The position numbers were made by a program, and so were the translations under genes. Shown in pieces: positions 23,378-34,545 of a stretch of 64,000 bases of DNA. This stretch comes from Rugalucina vietnamica (Eukaryota; Mollusca; Bivalvia; Lucinida; Lucinidae). Within the stretch, counting starts at the first letter, position 1. Each line of letters opens with the position of its first letter. The stretch spans positions 24,369,456 to 24,433,455 of the forward strand of contig OZ024879.1 in assembly GCA_964017185.1 (NCBI GenBank), given 5' to 3'. Under the pieces are notes generated by a model. That model had not been told where the DNA came from and did no database searches. It saw only the letters and a program-made list of their open reading frames with translations.

Positions 23378-23586
23378 GTATGATGCTTTTTCAAGTGAAC
23401 CAAAATGGTGGACAAGAGGATACACAATCCAGACAAGAGCTATTCTGCTGATGTAAGTAGGGTTTCAAGATCACATGACAAAGATGGCCACCATATCCAT
23501 ATATGGTAAAAACCCCAACTACTTTGTCCAGTGACTGTACTTGTTGACTCTCAGGTGAGCGATCGTTGCCCTTGGGCTACTTGTTT
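23378..23586 (+). mobile_element. CTCACCTGAGCC-family fragment (3' part)
   Basis: Contains CACATGACAAAGATGGCCAC and ends CTCAGGTGAGCGATCG followed by a long T run. Truncated at the 5' side. Confidence 0.55.
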
Positions 23587-23633
23587 TTTTTTTTTTTTTT
23601 TTTTTTTTTGTTTTGTTTTTTGGTTTTTTTTGC
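23583..23633. repeat. Poly(T)-rich tract
   Basis: About 50 bases, almost all T, directly after the element terminus at 23582. It may be the tail of an inserted element on the minus strand or simple-sequence growth. Confidence 0.85.
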
Positions 23634-23849
23634 TGTTGTTGAACGAGATCCAGATGTAGCTGCCATCACAGATGTACAATTGAATAATGAAAGGACAATT
23701 TAAATTGGATTACTCAGTTGTCTACTACATCCATAATTTTTCTATAGTTATTGACAGTAGCAATGATGCACATGGTGTGTTTTTTCTAAAACTCCATGAA
23801 ACATAGTTTCACCATAGACACCCCCTCAAAGGCTGTACATTCTAGAATA

Positions 23850-25590
23850 AACCAGAGGACCATTGGTCCTGAGAACGCTCACCTGAAGCCTGTTCTTGGA
23901 GTATTAAGTCATCATGAAATGACCTTGACCTTGAATACTCACACACCTTTATTGACTTCATAAGTTGTCGCATCTGCAAAGTTTCAGGTCTCATGATCAG
24001 GCTGCAATAGTTTCCAAACCAAGTGATTTCTGAGAAAACCATAATTTTAATTTTGATATTTAAATGACCTTGGGTCAAGGTCTAAGAAATGACCTTGGCC
24101 TTCATTAATAACTTACCTTCATTGACTCCATTAGTTGTCTGCATCTAGCAACTTTCAGGTCTCAGGCTGCAACAGTTTCCAAAATATCCATTGTTTTCGC
24201 CTTTTCCCATGTAAAAACCTATGTTTCCAAAATTGACCTTGCCGTAAAATAGGTCAAGGTCATCCTATGTTCATCATTTCAACAAAGTTTGATGGGCTGG
24301 AGTCCCAAATGCTTCATACCAAGTTTTGCCTAAATCGGCCAGCCGGCTCTGGAGAAGAAGATTTTTGAGTGTTTTTACCATAGTTGGGCATGGTGGCCAT
24401 CTTGGTCATGTGACCCGAATCTCGCGATCAAACTTTCGTTCCCCCTAACCATGGACGCTCCACATAAAATTTTACTTTGATTGGCCAAGCAATTTCAGAG
24501 AAGAAGATCTTTGAAAAGTGTGTATGGACGACAGACTGGACAAGGTCAAGAGATGACCTTGACCTAAATTTATCACATACCTTCATCTACTCCATTAGTT
24601 GTTTGCATCTACCACTTTTCAGGCCTCAGGCTGCAACAGTTTTCAAAAAATCCATAGTTTTCACTTTTCCCATGTAAAAGCCTATGTTTCCAAAATTGAA
24701 TTGCCGTAAAATAAGTCAAGGTCATCCTAGGGTCATCATTTGATCAAACTATGATGGGCTGGAGTCCTAAATGCTTCATATCAAGTTTCATGAAAATCGG
24801 CCTGCCGGTTCTGGAGAAGAAGATTTTTGAGTGGTTTTTACCATATATGGGGGTGGCGGCCATCTTGGTCATGTGACCCGGATTTTGTGATCAAACTTTC
24901 ATTATCTCTACCCATGGATGCTCCACATAAAATTTCAGTTTGATTAGCCATGCAGTTTCGGGGAAGAAGATCTTTGAAAAGTGTGTATGGACGACAGACT
25001 GGCCAAGGTCAAGAGATGACCCAAATGCTACATACCAAGTTTCGTGAAAATCGGCCTTCCGGTTCATGAGAAGAAGATTTTTGAGTGGTTTTTACCATAC
25101 TAGTATGGGCGTGGCGGCCATCTTGGTCATGTGACCTGTATTTCGCGATCAAGCATTCTTCACCCCTACCCATGGATGCTCCACATAAAATTTCAGTTTG
25201 ATTGGCCAAGCGGTTTCAGAGGAGAAGATCTTTAAAAAGTGTTAATTAATCACATTCCTTCATCTACTCCATTAGTTGTTTTCATCTACCACTTTTCAGG
25301 CCTCAGGCTCCAATAGTTTTCAAAAAATCCATAGTTTTCACTTTTTCCCATGTAAAAGCCTATGATTCCAAAATTGACCTTGCCGTAAAATAGGTCAAGG
25401 TCAACCCAGGTTTATCATTTTAGCAAATTATGATGGGGTGGAGTCCTGGATGCTACATACTAAGTTTCGTTGAAATAGGCTCACCAGTTCTGGAGAAGAA
25501 GATTTTTGAAGGGTTTTTACCATATATGGGCGTGGCGGCCATCTTGGTCATGTGACCAAAATATCGCGAACAAAATTTCAATGCCACAAT
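23850..25590 (-). mobile_element. CTCACCTGAGCC-family element, inverted copy (5' truncated)
   Basis: In reverse orientation it begins with the family's 3' end (AACCAGAGGACCATTGGTCC, GCTCACCTGA) and runs through four blocks with the complements of the CAAGATGGCC and GACCTATTTTA motifs. It stops near 25590 without the opening hairpin. With the copy at 21530-22712 it forms a large inverted pair separated by about 1.1 kb. Confidence 0.75.
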
Positions 25591-25980
25591 AATAATCGGT
25601 CGCTATAAGAAAAAATAAATGATAAGCCTGTTTATTGCAACATTTTCCTTCGTTTTTACATCGTCAGACGATTATGGAAAATTGAAATAACATACGAATT
25701 GCATCGCAGTCATTTTTTTGCTACAATTTGATACCAAACACGATAGGGTTGCTAAAAAATGTGGGTGGCGAGTGGTAAGAAACCGCTGCGCTAACTCTCG
25801 CGTTTATACCTCAATTTACTTATACATTAATTCAGTTTGATTACTTCAAACATGTATGGGTTTCATTTCTTCTCTTGGCAAACATTATAATAATTATTAT
25901 TATAAAGATTAAGCAGACAAAATGCCACACAATGTACATCATTCATGTTTTGATTGAGTGTTTTTTTCACCGGTGCGTAA

Positions 25981-27155
25981 CCACCGTGTCCATTCGAAAC
26001 GCATGAAAAGAGGTCGTAACGCATGATCGGCGGCATTTTCACGTATGATTGCGGTAGTTTCCTTCGGATTCGCCGCCATTTTTGGAGGAAACTTTAGCGG
26101 TAAGTTTTTACAAACTTTTATTTGAATTATTTAAATAGACCTTTCGAATAATTCGAATAAATGCCTTCAGTTACGTACCATTGCCTACCATTACCGATCG
26201 TCCATCCGCGCATGCATTTTTGACAGTTATGAAAATTTGCCCGCGGATCAACCGCGCCCTGAGGATACGATACGTACAGTTACGGATGAGATACGAATCG
26301 TTACGGATAGGACGGACAGATACGGAACACCTATCCGCAGCGTCCGCAGCGTACGTAAGCCCTAGTGTGACCTAGGCATTACTACTTGGCTTGGAAATGG
26401 CATTGCTGACTCTAGAAAAAGAAGTCTTATAATTGTTTATTGTCTTTTCCTGTTTGTAGAGTGTTATAATAACCCTAACCCTAACCCATGCCAACAGAGC
26501 TACCGATCAACATGGTCAGCAAATTACTGTTTTACAGCAGGGATTCAGCTTTGTACAATTGACGAGCACCAAACGTGTAAACTGGAGACAAATGAGCGTT
26601 TGGCTTGCTTTTACCCCTTAAAATATGTTATTCATTGTAAATACTTGCAAAGTTCGAAAGACCAGGTTGCCGTATTATCGTGCGTTACTTTAATTTTGAC
26701 GTATTTTGTTTTAACCCGTGGTTGTTTGGGAAAAAAATCATGAGAAATTGGCTTCTTAAGTTAAAGTGTGATGTCAAAAAGCAAAATCATCCAACAGTTA
26801 GTCAAAACTTTGAAGAAAATGAGAAAAGTACGAAACGTTTTTGGGCGAATGTTATTTTCGTGTATGGCCGAACTTGCAAAACAATAATCTCCTCGAATGT
26901 TTGCGAGTCCTATCGAAGCCTATGCATCAGTAGAACACTCGGCAATTAGAGGCATGTATGTAGATCCGGATAGGCTAGATCGTTCGTTGGAAAGGTCTAT
27001 TTAAATAATTCAAATAAAAGTTTGTAAAAACTTACCGCTAAAGTTTCCTCCAAAAATGGCGGCGAATCCGAAGGAAACTACCGCAATCATACGTGAAAAT
27101 GCCGCCGATCATGCGTTACGACCTCTTTTCATGCGTTTCGAATGGACACGGTGGT
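25981..27155. mobile_element. Foldback-type element with about 167-bp terminal inverted repeats
   Basis: The left arm (25981 to about 26147) begins CCACCGTGTCCATTCG and the right arm (about 26988-27155) ends CGAATGGACACGGTGG. The arms match almost base for base, including GGCGGCATTTTCACG and TTTATTTGAATTATTTAAAT. The interior of about 840 bp has no recognised gene. Target duplication is not clear. Confidence 0.85.
26471..26487. repeat. Short telomere-like tract (CCCTAA)n
   Basis: AACCCTAACCCTAACCC, under three units, inside the foldback element. Too short to be a relic chromosome end with confidence. Confidence 0.7.
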
Positions 27156-27239
27156 AACGCTTTGAAGTTCTAGTTGGTCTTAATTGAGAATTAACATCGC
27201 CGCAACAACGATCATTTATACAGTACAAACGGCGCGATA

Positions 27240-27435
27240 GTTCTATAATACTCGCGTCTCGCGTGGATTTTGAACATTTTCCACGCAAGAAAAACAAAAA
27301 ACTCGCGCGGATTTTCCGTGAATTTCGCATGAATTTTGCGAGAAATTTTGTTGCCAGTCGCGGGACTTTTCCACGCTACGCTCGCGCGTGGCGGGGAAAT
27401 TTCACGTGTGGCGGGAAAAGTTCACGCGTGGATGG
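27240..27435. repeat. CpG-rich dispersed block, copy 1
   Basis: Dense in CGCG and CGTGG words within an AT-rich setting. The stretch 27299-27340 (ACTCGCGCGGATTT, TCGCATGAATTTTGCG) recurs at 34439-34470 without the middle TCCGTGAAT. Non-coding as far as I can see. Confidence 0.55.
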
Positions 27436-27707
27436 CACGAAAATTACATGGAACTTGAAGTATGTTTTGACAAAATGATGTGTTGCATGAAAAGTCAAAG
27501 TAACACTTACGGTCTATAAATTTCTGAATATAGTTTCAAAAAACTTGAAGTGTATATTTCCATATGTCCCTCATAACTCGTTGGTCGTTTGGTTCTTTAG
27601 ATTAGTTGAATGTTCATGTCGTGACGTCGTCCTTATGGAATGTAGTCAAGATACATGTATAATCCTGCGACATAACGTCGGAACATCGAAGTCATGAGTA
27701 ACATCGA

Positions 27708-27857
27708 TTGTGATAGGTCAGCATTGCGGTTAAACGTTACAGACGACGTACATGTTTGTTGGAAAATCATAACATGTCCAGTGGTGTGTGATAGGTCAGC
27801 ATCGCGGTTAAACGTTATATTGTTGGAAAATCATAACATGTCCAGTGGTGTGCGTAC
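27708..27857 (+). repeat. Local direct duplication of about 75 bp
   Basis: TGTGATAGGTCAGCAT, GCGGTTAAACGTTA and AAAATCATAACATGTCCAGT each occur twice in the same order. The first copy carries an extra stretch (CAGACGACGTACATG). Confidence 0.85.
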
Positions 27858-28488
27858 GTAAATTGTTGTTGTATGTACGAGTACGGTCGGAAGTCAAATT
27901 GTTAAGATTCGAAATCTATCTATCTATTTATACGACAATACTGTAAAATATAGCTCACCATTATGTATTTCGTTTTGTGCAGAATTAATGCAGTAGTAGC
28001 GATCAAAAATGATTTTGTCATTTATTAACATTCGCAAGGTCAACCTGGGAGTGTCGAAAACCGAGGGCTACGCAAATTTTAATGAAGGAAAAATCATGTT
28101 TGCCGGATTCTTATTTTGATGCAGTAAACATCACTTCTTCCGCCAAACAATGCTAAAAGGCGAGGAATTTGCTGTGTACCCACTCATGTACATGCTGTGT
28201 TAAATTACGACTTCAATGAAGACACATGCAAACGTTTTCATCTTGTCACTACGACCTCCATTGTAAACTGGGACAAACACATATAATTTCATGCATGTTT
28301 TTGCTTTTCCACTGTCGCTGAGCAGAGGTTGTGTCATGCTCTTTTGGAACCCACGTGAGTGTACAATATTTCCCCAACGTTTCTTGACCATTGTCTATGT
28401 TCTACAAAGCCTACTTACATGTACATGTAGAATCCGTAAGTCAGTTTGTACTGATTAAGAAGTTATCGCTTGTTCTCCGAAAACTGGA

Positions 28489-28682
28489 CTAAATCGATGT
28501 TAGAGAAGCCTCTGTGGTGCAGTGGTTATGTCACTCGCCTTGTAAACCAGGGGTCGCAGGTTCGATCCCGGGCTTCTCCAGTCCGTCGGATGGGACTATT
28601 AACCGAGGTCCCGTCTCCATATGACCTTAACTGTTGGTGGGACGTAAAACCCTAATCAACCAACCAACCTAAATCGATGTTA
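28489..28682 (+). mobile_element. tRNA-derived SINE with 14-bp target duplication
   Basis: The body 28503-28668 lies between two copies of CTAAATCGATGTTA (28489-28502 and 28669-28682). The tRNA-like head has GTGGTGCAGTGGTTATGTC (A box) and GGTTCGATCCC (B box). The tail is GTTGGTGGGACGTAAAACC followed by CAACCAACCAAC. A tail fragment of the same family is at 38780-38831. Confidence 0.88.
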
Positions 28683-29224
28683 AGAAGTACATGTACATGT
28701 AGACTAAGAAGTAAACACATAGTGTGCAGAACTATCTACATCGCGCATGGTCAGTGGTCAAAAATTATGCCGGCGTGGCTTACTTTGATCATCACGTTTT
28801 GTGCATGAGGAAAGCATGCTTAGCAGGTGCGTCCGTAGAAATATTATCATTCGTGTACTGTTTGGGGGATGAAAATTACATGATATCCTAAAGATATCGG
28901 GGATTTTCTTAACTAAATCAAATGAAAAAAAAAAAATAGTAAAAGATACATGCATGGTAGAGCCACCGTCGTCAAACACAACTTGAAATTTCACCGAGTT
29001 GTCCGTTGTTTAGCATCCAATTAAAAAGAAGTATGTTCGTATCTGTATTTTGCACCCCGGTGGTCTTTGGAATGAACGAACACAATGATCGAAGCACTTT
29101 TCAAGCAAGCAACATATGCATGGACGGCCAAACATAACCACTACCATGTGTCGACTAGGTTGATAATTGACTTTGTCAAAATTGTCATAAATTATTGAGA
29201 AAAAAAAATCTTTTTTTCTTTCAG

Positions 29225-29281
29225 GACTATGAGGCATCAAGTGTCCAGCAGGAGGCGGTTGCTATGTCCCGACATGACTGA
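29225..29281 (+). CDS. Possible terminal coding exon of an unknown gene
   Basis: A strong polypyrimidine tract and CTTTCAG precede 18 codons reading DYEASSVQQEAVAMSRHD and a TGA stop. Codons look ordinary, but there is no recognised family and no neighbouring exon that I could join. It could be chance. Confidence 0.2.
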   Translation, partial: DYEASSVQQEAVAMSRHD

Positions 29282-30429
29282 AAGCGTTTGACTGAGACAT
29301 GAAGCCATAACAAAATAACCTTTTTTCAAAAGATATGCATGGTCTATTACTTCCATATATTTTTCGGGAAGACAGAACTTCCCGTTTCGATTCCTGCCGA
29401 TGTGTTTACCTTTTATAAGTTCGTGTCCGCATTTGACTTGTATTACAAGCTATTGAGTCACGTACATGTAAGAATATATGCGTCACACTGACATTTCCGC
29501 TACTAACGACTGGGCAGGCTGTGGATGCTGTGATTCTACATCCAGTGGACTTCAACTACGACGATCGAAACTGGGACGACAACCGGTGTCATAAAAGCAT
29601 GCATGTCGTCGAGATCGTAGAGATCTGAACAATAGACTAAATGTTTCATCCACTTTAGAACCTGAGGACAAGGTTGGAATTTCGTTACCGGTTCCTCCCG
29701 CCCTAGCTTTCTATTTCTCACCATTTCAAGTTCAAGTTGTGGGTCTACTTTTTTATGTTTGGGTGTCGATATTTTTCTACTGTTTGAGTCTTTTGTGTGC
29801 GTATTCCTATTTTGTTAAATGCTTGACATCCTTTATGGAAATAGTTGCTATCTCGTATTACGATATCTCCTTTGAGTATCAGTAACTAATTGTCTGATTT
29901 GTGTTTTTCGCAACATGGGTTCTCATTGCCCCAGCTCCTGGTCGCTCAATCCTACCGTATCTTTATCACCACACATTGCTTCATATATTCATGTATATGT
30001 ATAAAATACAGTCTGCTGTTGACCGTAGTCGTGGACGAAAATCAATTACACAAGATTGTACAATCACAGAAGATCAATGGAGAGATCAAAACCAAACGTA
30101 AGTCTGTGCTTTTGTATTTTTACGTATGTGACGGCGACGTCAAGGTGACATTCTGTCTCCACAATCTTGCGTGGATTTTAATTATGATGCAAGATACCCT
30201 CTTGATTGTATATCGCACACATGTACATGTATATACTTATTAATATGCTTTAAAACCTGACCAACCTGTACCAACAGAACACTAAAACCAATATAGCTGT
30301 CTTTTTCTCTCTATCTTTTTATTCTAACACACCTCGCCTATATAGCAAATGATTAAAAATGTGTTATATTGTGCAACATTTCACTGGGCGAATAAGCGTG
30401 ACGTTACTTTGCGCCATGTTCGTATGTAT

Positions 30430-30650
30430 ATATGTGTTCCGCCGTTGACTTATCGGCGCACCTCGTTCTAACCCCGAGTAAGGGTAATAGAGAAGCTAGT
30501 GTTTGCCATGTGTGAATGCTGAGCGCCAAGCAAGGTAGCCACTGGTACATTGTACCATTTTTAGCGTCTTTGGTATAACGCGGCCCGGGGTCGAACCCAC
30601 GACCTCCCGTTCCCGAAGCGGATGCTCTAACCATTACGCTATCGGGACCG
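30430..30650 (-). mobile_element. tRNA-derived SINE (reverse)
   Basis: On the minus strand the head reads TAGCGTAATGGTTAGAGC (A box) and GGTTCGACCCC (B box) with tRNA-like folding around GGTCCCGATAGCG. An unrelated body follows, from GTACCAGTGGCTACC to AACGAGGTGCGCC. A different family from the other two SINEs. Confidence 0.72.
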
Positions 30651-30699
30651 GTGACGTCAGCTATCCCATCAATCATCGTTAGACGATGTAACGTAATTT

Positions 30700-30820
30700 A
30701 TATCACTGATCGTTCCAAGGCGATGCATCTGTGGTGGTTCTTATTGTTTTATGTTTTGGTGGTGTAATCTTGCTGTTAGCACATTATAAAAATGTAGGTT
30801 TTCATTTTTAGTTACGTTAG
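30700..30820 (+). mobile_element. Penelope-type long-repeat (PLTR) fragment
   Basis: Matches the repeats at 49138 and 51069: CTGATCGTTCCAAGGCGAT, CTGTGGTGGTTCTTATTG, TTTTATGTTTTGGTG, GTTTTCATTTTTAGTTA. Confidence 0.7.
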
Positions 30821-31486
30821 GGCATTTGCGTCAGAAAAAGATAGCGTTCGACACTGAGGCTCCTAAATGAGTTAAAGCGTTTGTTTCAGTTCATCTTCAT
30901 ACCACTTTGCAATTTGGAAATCAATTAACAATTGCTAATAAGTATCATAGTATAATTGCAGTGATTTTCTTTTATTATTTCAGGAGTTTAACCTTACTTT
31001 AAGAACATTACATGCTTAGGATCCAAACAGCATCACGAGCATCGCTATGATACATTGGCGGCTCTGAAATTGGTCCCTGGATAACTATTTTTAACGACCT
31101 AAAGAATATAGCTGACTTTTGTAACGGACGAACACTTTAAAAACACATAGAACGTCCATCATTACGACATCTAAGATTTAGGAGAAATCTGCACGCAATG
31201 TTTGCATCTGGGAAGTAAGAAAAGAGGGATCAAACACTAGACTGGAAAGGAAAAATATAACACATCACAAACCATATTTCCCCAACAAGACACAGGTAGA
31301 GCATGATGACTAGCTCTTTCCCAACAAGGTAGCCATTCGGTTAGTCTCAATCAAAACCAAAGACAACGAGCGCAACAGAGAGGCAGGCAGAATAAACAGA
31401 AGTTGTAGCATTCGGAGCAATCACTATTGGTTGCCCATTACCCTTTTAGTAGCATGGTGGCGTTTAAATTACTGTGGCTTTAGAAA

Positions 31487-31704
31487 TGAGCCGCGTCATG
31501 AGAAACTCCGGATTTTTGCCCATGCGAAAACAAAGGCGCAGATCAGCTGTGCAGTAATCAGCACAGTGCACAGCTGACCAGCGTCTTTGTTTTCGCTAAA
31601 CGGATAGTACAATTCTTCTTCTTACATCCGGAATATCAATCTTTTAAACATCCTCAGTGTCGGACCTGGTCGGAAATCCCGGTTTTCTCGCGTCGCGGTT
31701 CAAA
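31487..31704 (+). mobile_element. MITE-G copy 11
   Basis: TGAGCCGCGTCATGAGAAA and TTTTCTCGCGTCGCGGTTCA form the ends. The centre has GATCAGCTGTGCAGTAATC and GTGCACAGCTGACC. Confidence 0.82.
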
Positions 31705-31728
31705 TAAAGATTTTTTTAATATATATAG

Positions 31729-31946
31729 AATTCAGTTTTACGTCCCTTTCAAGATAATTTCAGCTCATATGAGACGGGCCAATCAGTAGGTTGGCGCAAA
31801 CGGGAGGACCCCGAGAAAAAACACCTGGCACACCCACAAGCAGAACTTGTCTTGTCTCACATGTGGCCAGTGCGAGGCTCGAACCCAGCGGTGAGATTAT
31901 CGAGAGATTAAGAAACAGCGCTCATAACCGCTCGGCCACCGGGGTC
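31729..31946 (-). mobile_element. tRNA-derived SINE (reverse)
   Basis: The minus strand reads GGTGGCCGAGCGGTTATGAG (A box) and GGGTTCGAGCCTCGC (B box). The tail is TGCTTGTGGGTGTGCC, CTCGGGGTCCTCCCG, ending GGGACGTAAAACTGAATTC. Same family as the nested copy at 7355; the GGGACGTAAAAC end is shared with the SINE at 28503. Confidence 0.82.
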
Positions 31947-32091
31947 GCAAATTTACTGAATACAAACAAACATTGTGTGGCCAACACATGGTTTAAAATG
32001 ATGTTTAAATTCCAAACAGGCGCACCAGGCGGGTGTTGTCGTCATATATACGTTCAAACATTTTGTCATCGTCTTCGTAAAGCAGGATTTA

Positions 32092-32170
32092 ATAGTCGAA
32101 ACCGCGGTATGGCCCATCATCTTTCTCATTAATGCGTTCACTGCTCTTAAAGGATCTCAGTTTTAATTTT
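32092..32170 (+). mobile_element. Fragment of the hammerhead-bearing repeat
   Basis: AATAGTCGAAACCGCGGTAT and GGCCCATC match the 3' half of the hammerhead units at 58794 and 59170. CACTGCTCTTAAAGGATCTC follows as in those units. The 5' core is not conserved, so this copy is unlikely to be active. Confidence 0.7.
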
Positions 32171-32426
32171 TATTTCTGACAATTTTAGTACGACGACATG
32201 TCTCCGAAAAAGAATATTTCGAAATGGTTCATCCCAATCAAACAAGTACATGCAATTCACATATCTAGATCTGCGAAATAATGGTTAATGTAGGCAATGA
32301 TCAGGAAATGGCACAATCAGAAAGAAATTCCCACTCTAAAACCAGAGGATGGAAAACCTAGACTTATAAAAAGAAAACGTATCGTACTAAGTTGAGTGAG
32401 CATGTTACCCAAACTTAACTAAAATA

Positions 32427-32640
32427 TGAGCCGCCCCATGGGAAAACCAACAATCTGTATAGGCGAAAACAAAGGCTTCGTTTCTGTCAGCGCCTTTGTT
32501 TTTGCTACTCGGATAGTAAAATTCGTCCTCTACTTAACTCCAAAATTTCAAGCTTCTAGCATGCTTCTGTAGCTGTATAGGCCGGTTTGTGTCAGACCTG
32601 TTCGGAAACCACATTGTTGGTTTTCCCACGAGGCGGCTCA
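32427..32640 (+). mobile_element. MITE-G copy 12 (shortened hairpin)
   Basis: Well-kept ends ATATGAGCCGCCCCATGGG and CCCACGAGGCGGCTCATAT. The central hairpin is trimmed to AAAGGCTTCGTTTCTGTCAG. Confidence 0.85.
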
Positions 32641-32644
32641 TATG

Positions 32645-32778
32645 TAAACGTACAAAAGGTGCAAAAACACAAAAATTCAACACCAAAACGTAAAACAATT
32701 AGAACCTACACTGAAGTATCGCCTTGGAACAACCAGTAATGTAAATTACTGGCGGGCGTAAACTAGTTTTACAGGACT
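32645..32778 (-). mobile_element. Penelope-type long-repeat (PLTR) fragment, reverse
   Basis: The minus strand reads CGCCCGCCAGTAA, TACTGGTTGTTCCAAGGCG, ATACTTCAGTG and TTTTACGTTTTGGTG, in the order of the PLTR family. Confidence 0.65.
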
Positions 32779-33210
32779 AAGGACTAGGACTCAGCTGCTG
32801 CAGTGGTTCACGACATTAAGTTAAGCGCATGTTCAATAGCTTTAGTGTCCGTCAGTAAGTGCAGATGCAGATCATGTCTTCATCAGATCACGATCTTCTT
32901 TTTGTGTCTTGCTTCGTTTCTGTTGGTGAGCAGTAGTTCCAGGTGGGTTCCCATATCTACCTGCAGCTATAGGAGAGATGACCCTGGTTAGAAGCTACAA
33001 CATAAAACAGAGTGCATGGTAAACAGTTGTTATTATTGCGAACTTTTCCACACATTTCAGCATTAAACAAGTCACTATAGACAGGATTTCGGAACATCGC
33101 ACAAGTGCGTACGATATGTTGGATTTGTGTCTGTTCAGTTCTCTATCACATTCACTTACAGGAAAATGGGTCTTTCCTAAAATCTCACCAACTTGGGTAT
33201 ACCTATTTTT

Positions 33211-33352
33211 TCTTATTTTTGATCCAAAACATAGGTTGTGGGTACTCGTTAGAACCGGCTCGGCATAGAACCACGTTAGAACCGCCTCGGCGATGCGGTT
33301 CTATGCCGAGCCGGTTCTAACGTGTACCCACAATCTATGTTTTGAACAAAAA
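33211..33352. mobile_element. Snap-back (hairpin) MITE, about 142 bp
   Basis: Two arms of about 56-62 bp (33211-33272 and 33297-33352) are near-perfect reverse complements: GGGTACTCGTTAGAACCGGC and CTCGGCATAGAACC against their mirrors. They are separated by a 24-bp loop that itself repeats ACGTTAGAACCGCCTCGG. No coding. Confidence 0.88.
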
Positions 33353-34059
33353 TAAAAAAAATCGCAAAATATTTTCCAATGATTTCTTTTTTTTTTCTAA
33401 TTTTTACAGCTGAAAAAATCTGTTAATTACATGGGCAAGTTTCCGTTATGCAACGTCTTTCCGCTATCTGAGAGGCATACAGTAGATGGCCAAATTTGTT
33501 GTAGAAAAGATATGAGTTACACTAAATTTGCTCATTTCTCAGGTGATTATCAAGCAAAGGACTTCAAGCTTTAATCTGCGATCTTTGATTGAAGAGAAAG
33601 CATATGCAATATTCCATGCAAAATAGCAGCACTCAGTGAATAAGAATGTACACGTGCACATGTATATGGGTAGTAAGTAGAATATGTTATTGGCCATGCA
33701 CTGTAGTTCGCGTGGCAACAAGTTTACACAAAGTAGCACGTGAAGTAAGTCTAAATAAAATAGCAAGGATTGCAAAAGCATGTGCATGTAGCAATACACG
33801 TGCTACTCGTGGTGCTGACTAGTGCAGGTCCAATCATATTCTACATGTCTACATATTCTATGCTACGGAGCCGACAGATCGTGGATATAATAGCGGCCGA
33901 AAATTCGTTTTATGGTGACGCGTAGCGAAACCATTAAACATTATTTCAAGCCCGTATATAAGACGATATGCATCCACTATTCTCATTCTGCAGCAACTTT
34001 TTTTTTTCTTTCAAAAAACCACAAATATCCTAATTTTCCACCGGACGTCGACATCGTCA

Positions 34060-34280
34060 GTGACCTTCACTGATAAACTACGATGTTTACAAAGCCTTCC
34101 TGGCGTCGTTCAGTCAGACGTAGCGTTGTATTCGCAAGAATCCCAGAATATTAAGGACTTGCACCTTTGGAAACTTTGTCTACTTGGGAAACGTCAAGGC
34201 AAGAAAATTCAGTCTTATCTAGCAGTGGCAAAGAAAACTAGTGATGAGGGGCGCATCCATGAAATACTCTATACTTTGTC
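34060..34280 (+). CDS. Possible coding exon, unknown protein
   Basis: An open frame reading LRCLQSLPGVVQSDVALYSQ, ESQNIKDLHLWKLCLLGKRQ, GKKIQSYLAVAKKTSDEGRI. It follows ATCGTCAG, a possible acceptor. Composition is protein-like (mixed charge, few repeats) up to about the CpG-rich block at 34355. I recognise no family and no partner exon. Confidence 0.3.
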
Positions 34281-34354
34281 ATTTGTATTGCACTTTACCG
34301 TTAACACGTATCTCACTAGGACCGATCCTAAATACAGTACACGCCACACGCTTA

Positions 34355-34545
34355 ATTCATGCGAGGAAATTCCCCGTGCTTCACGCTTCATGTGTGGAAA
34401 TTCCCCGCGCGGATTTTACCGATGCAGGGAGCTGCGAGAAACTCGCGCGGATTTCGCATGAATTTTGCGTGGATTTTACGTGAATTTTAATCCTTTCCCG
34501 GCTATTCCCCGCATCGCGCGGGGACAGGGAATATCGAACCTTCGC
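34355..34545. repeat. CpG-rich dispersed block, copy 2
   Basis: Rich in CGCGCGG and CCCCGC words. Shares AAACTCGCGCGGATTT and CGCATGAATTTTGCG with the block at 27240. Confidence 0.5.

Noticed and set aside
26471-26487. Interstitial telomere as a chromosome-fusion scar
   Set aside because: Fewer than three repeats, inside a mobile element.
30565-30650. A functional tRNA gene
   Set aside because: The tRNA-like head is followed by a SINE body and lacks a clean acceptor stem and terminator.
32060-32116. A fourth complete hammerhead ribozyme
   Set aside because: Only the 3' half (GAAA, CCGCGG, GTA, TGGCCC) is kept; the CTGANGA core and stem I 5' strand are not recognisable.
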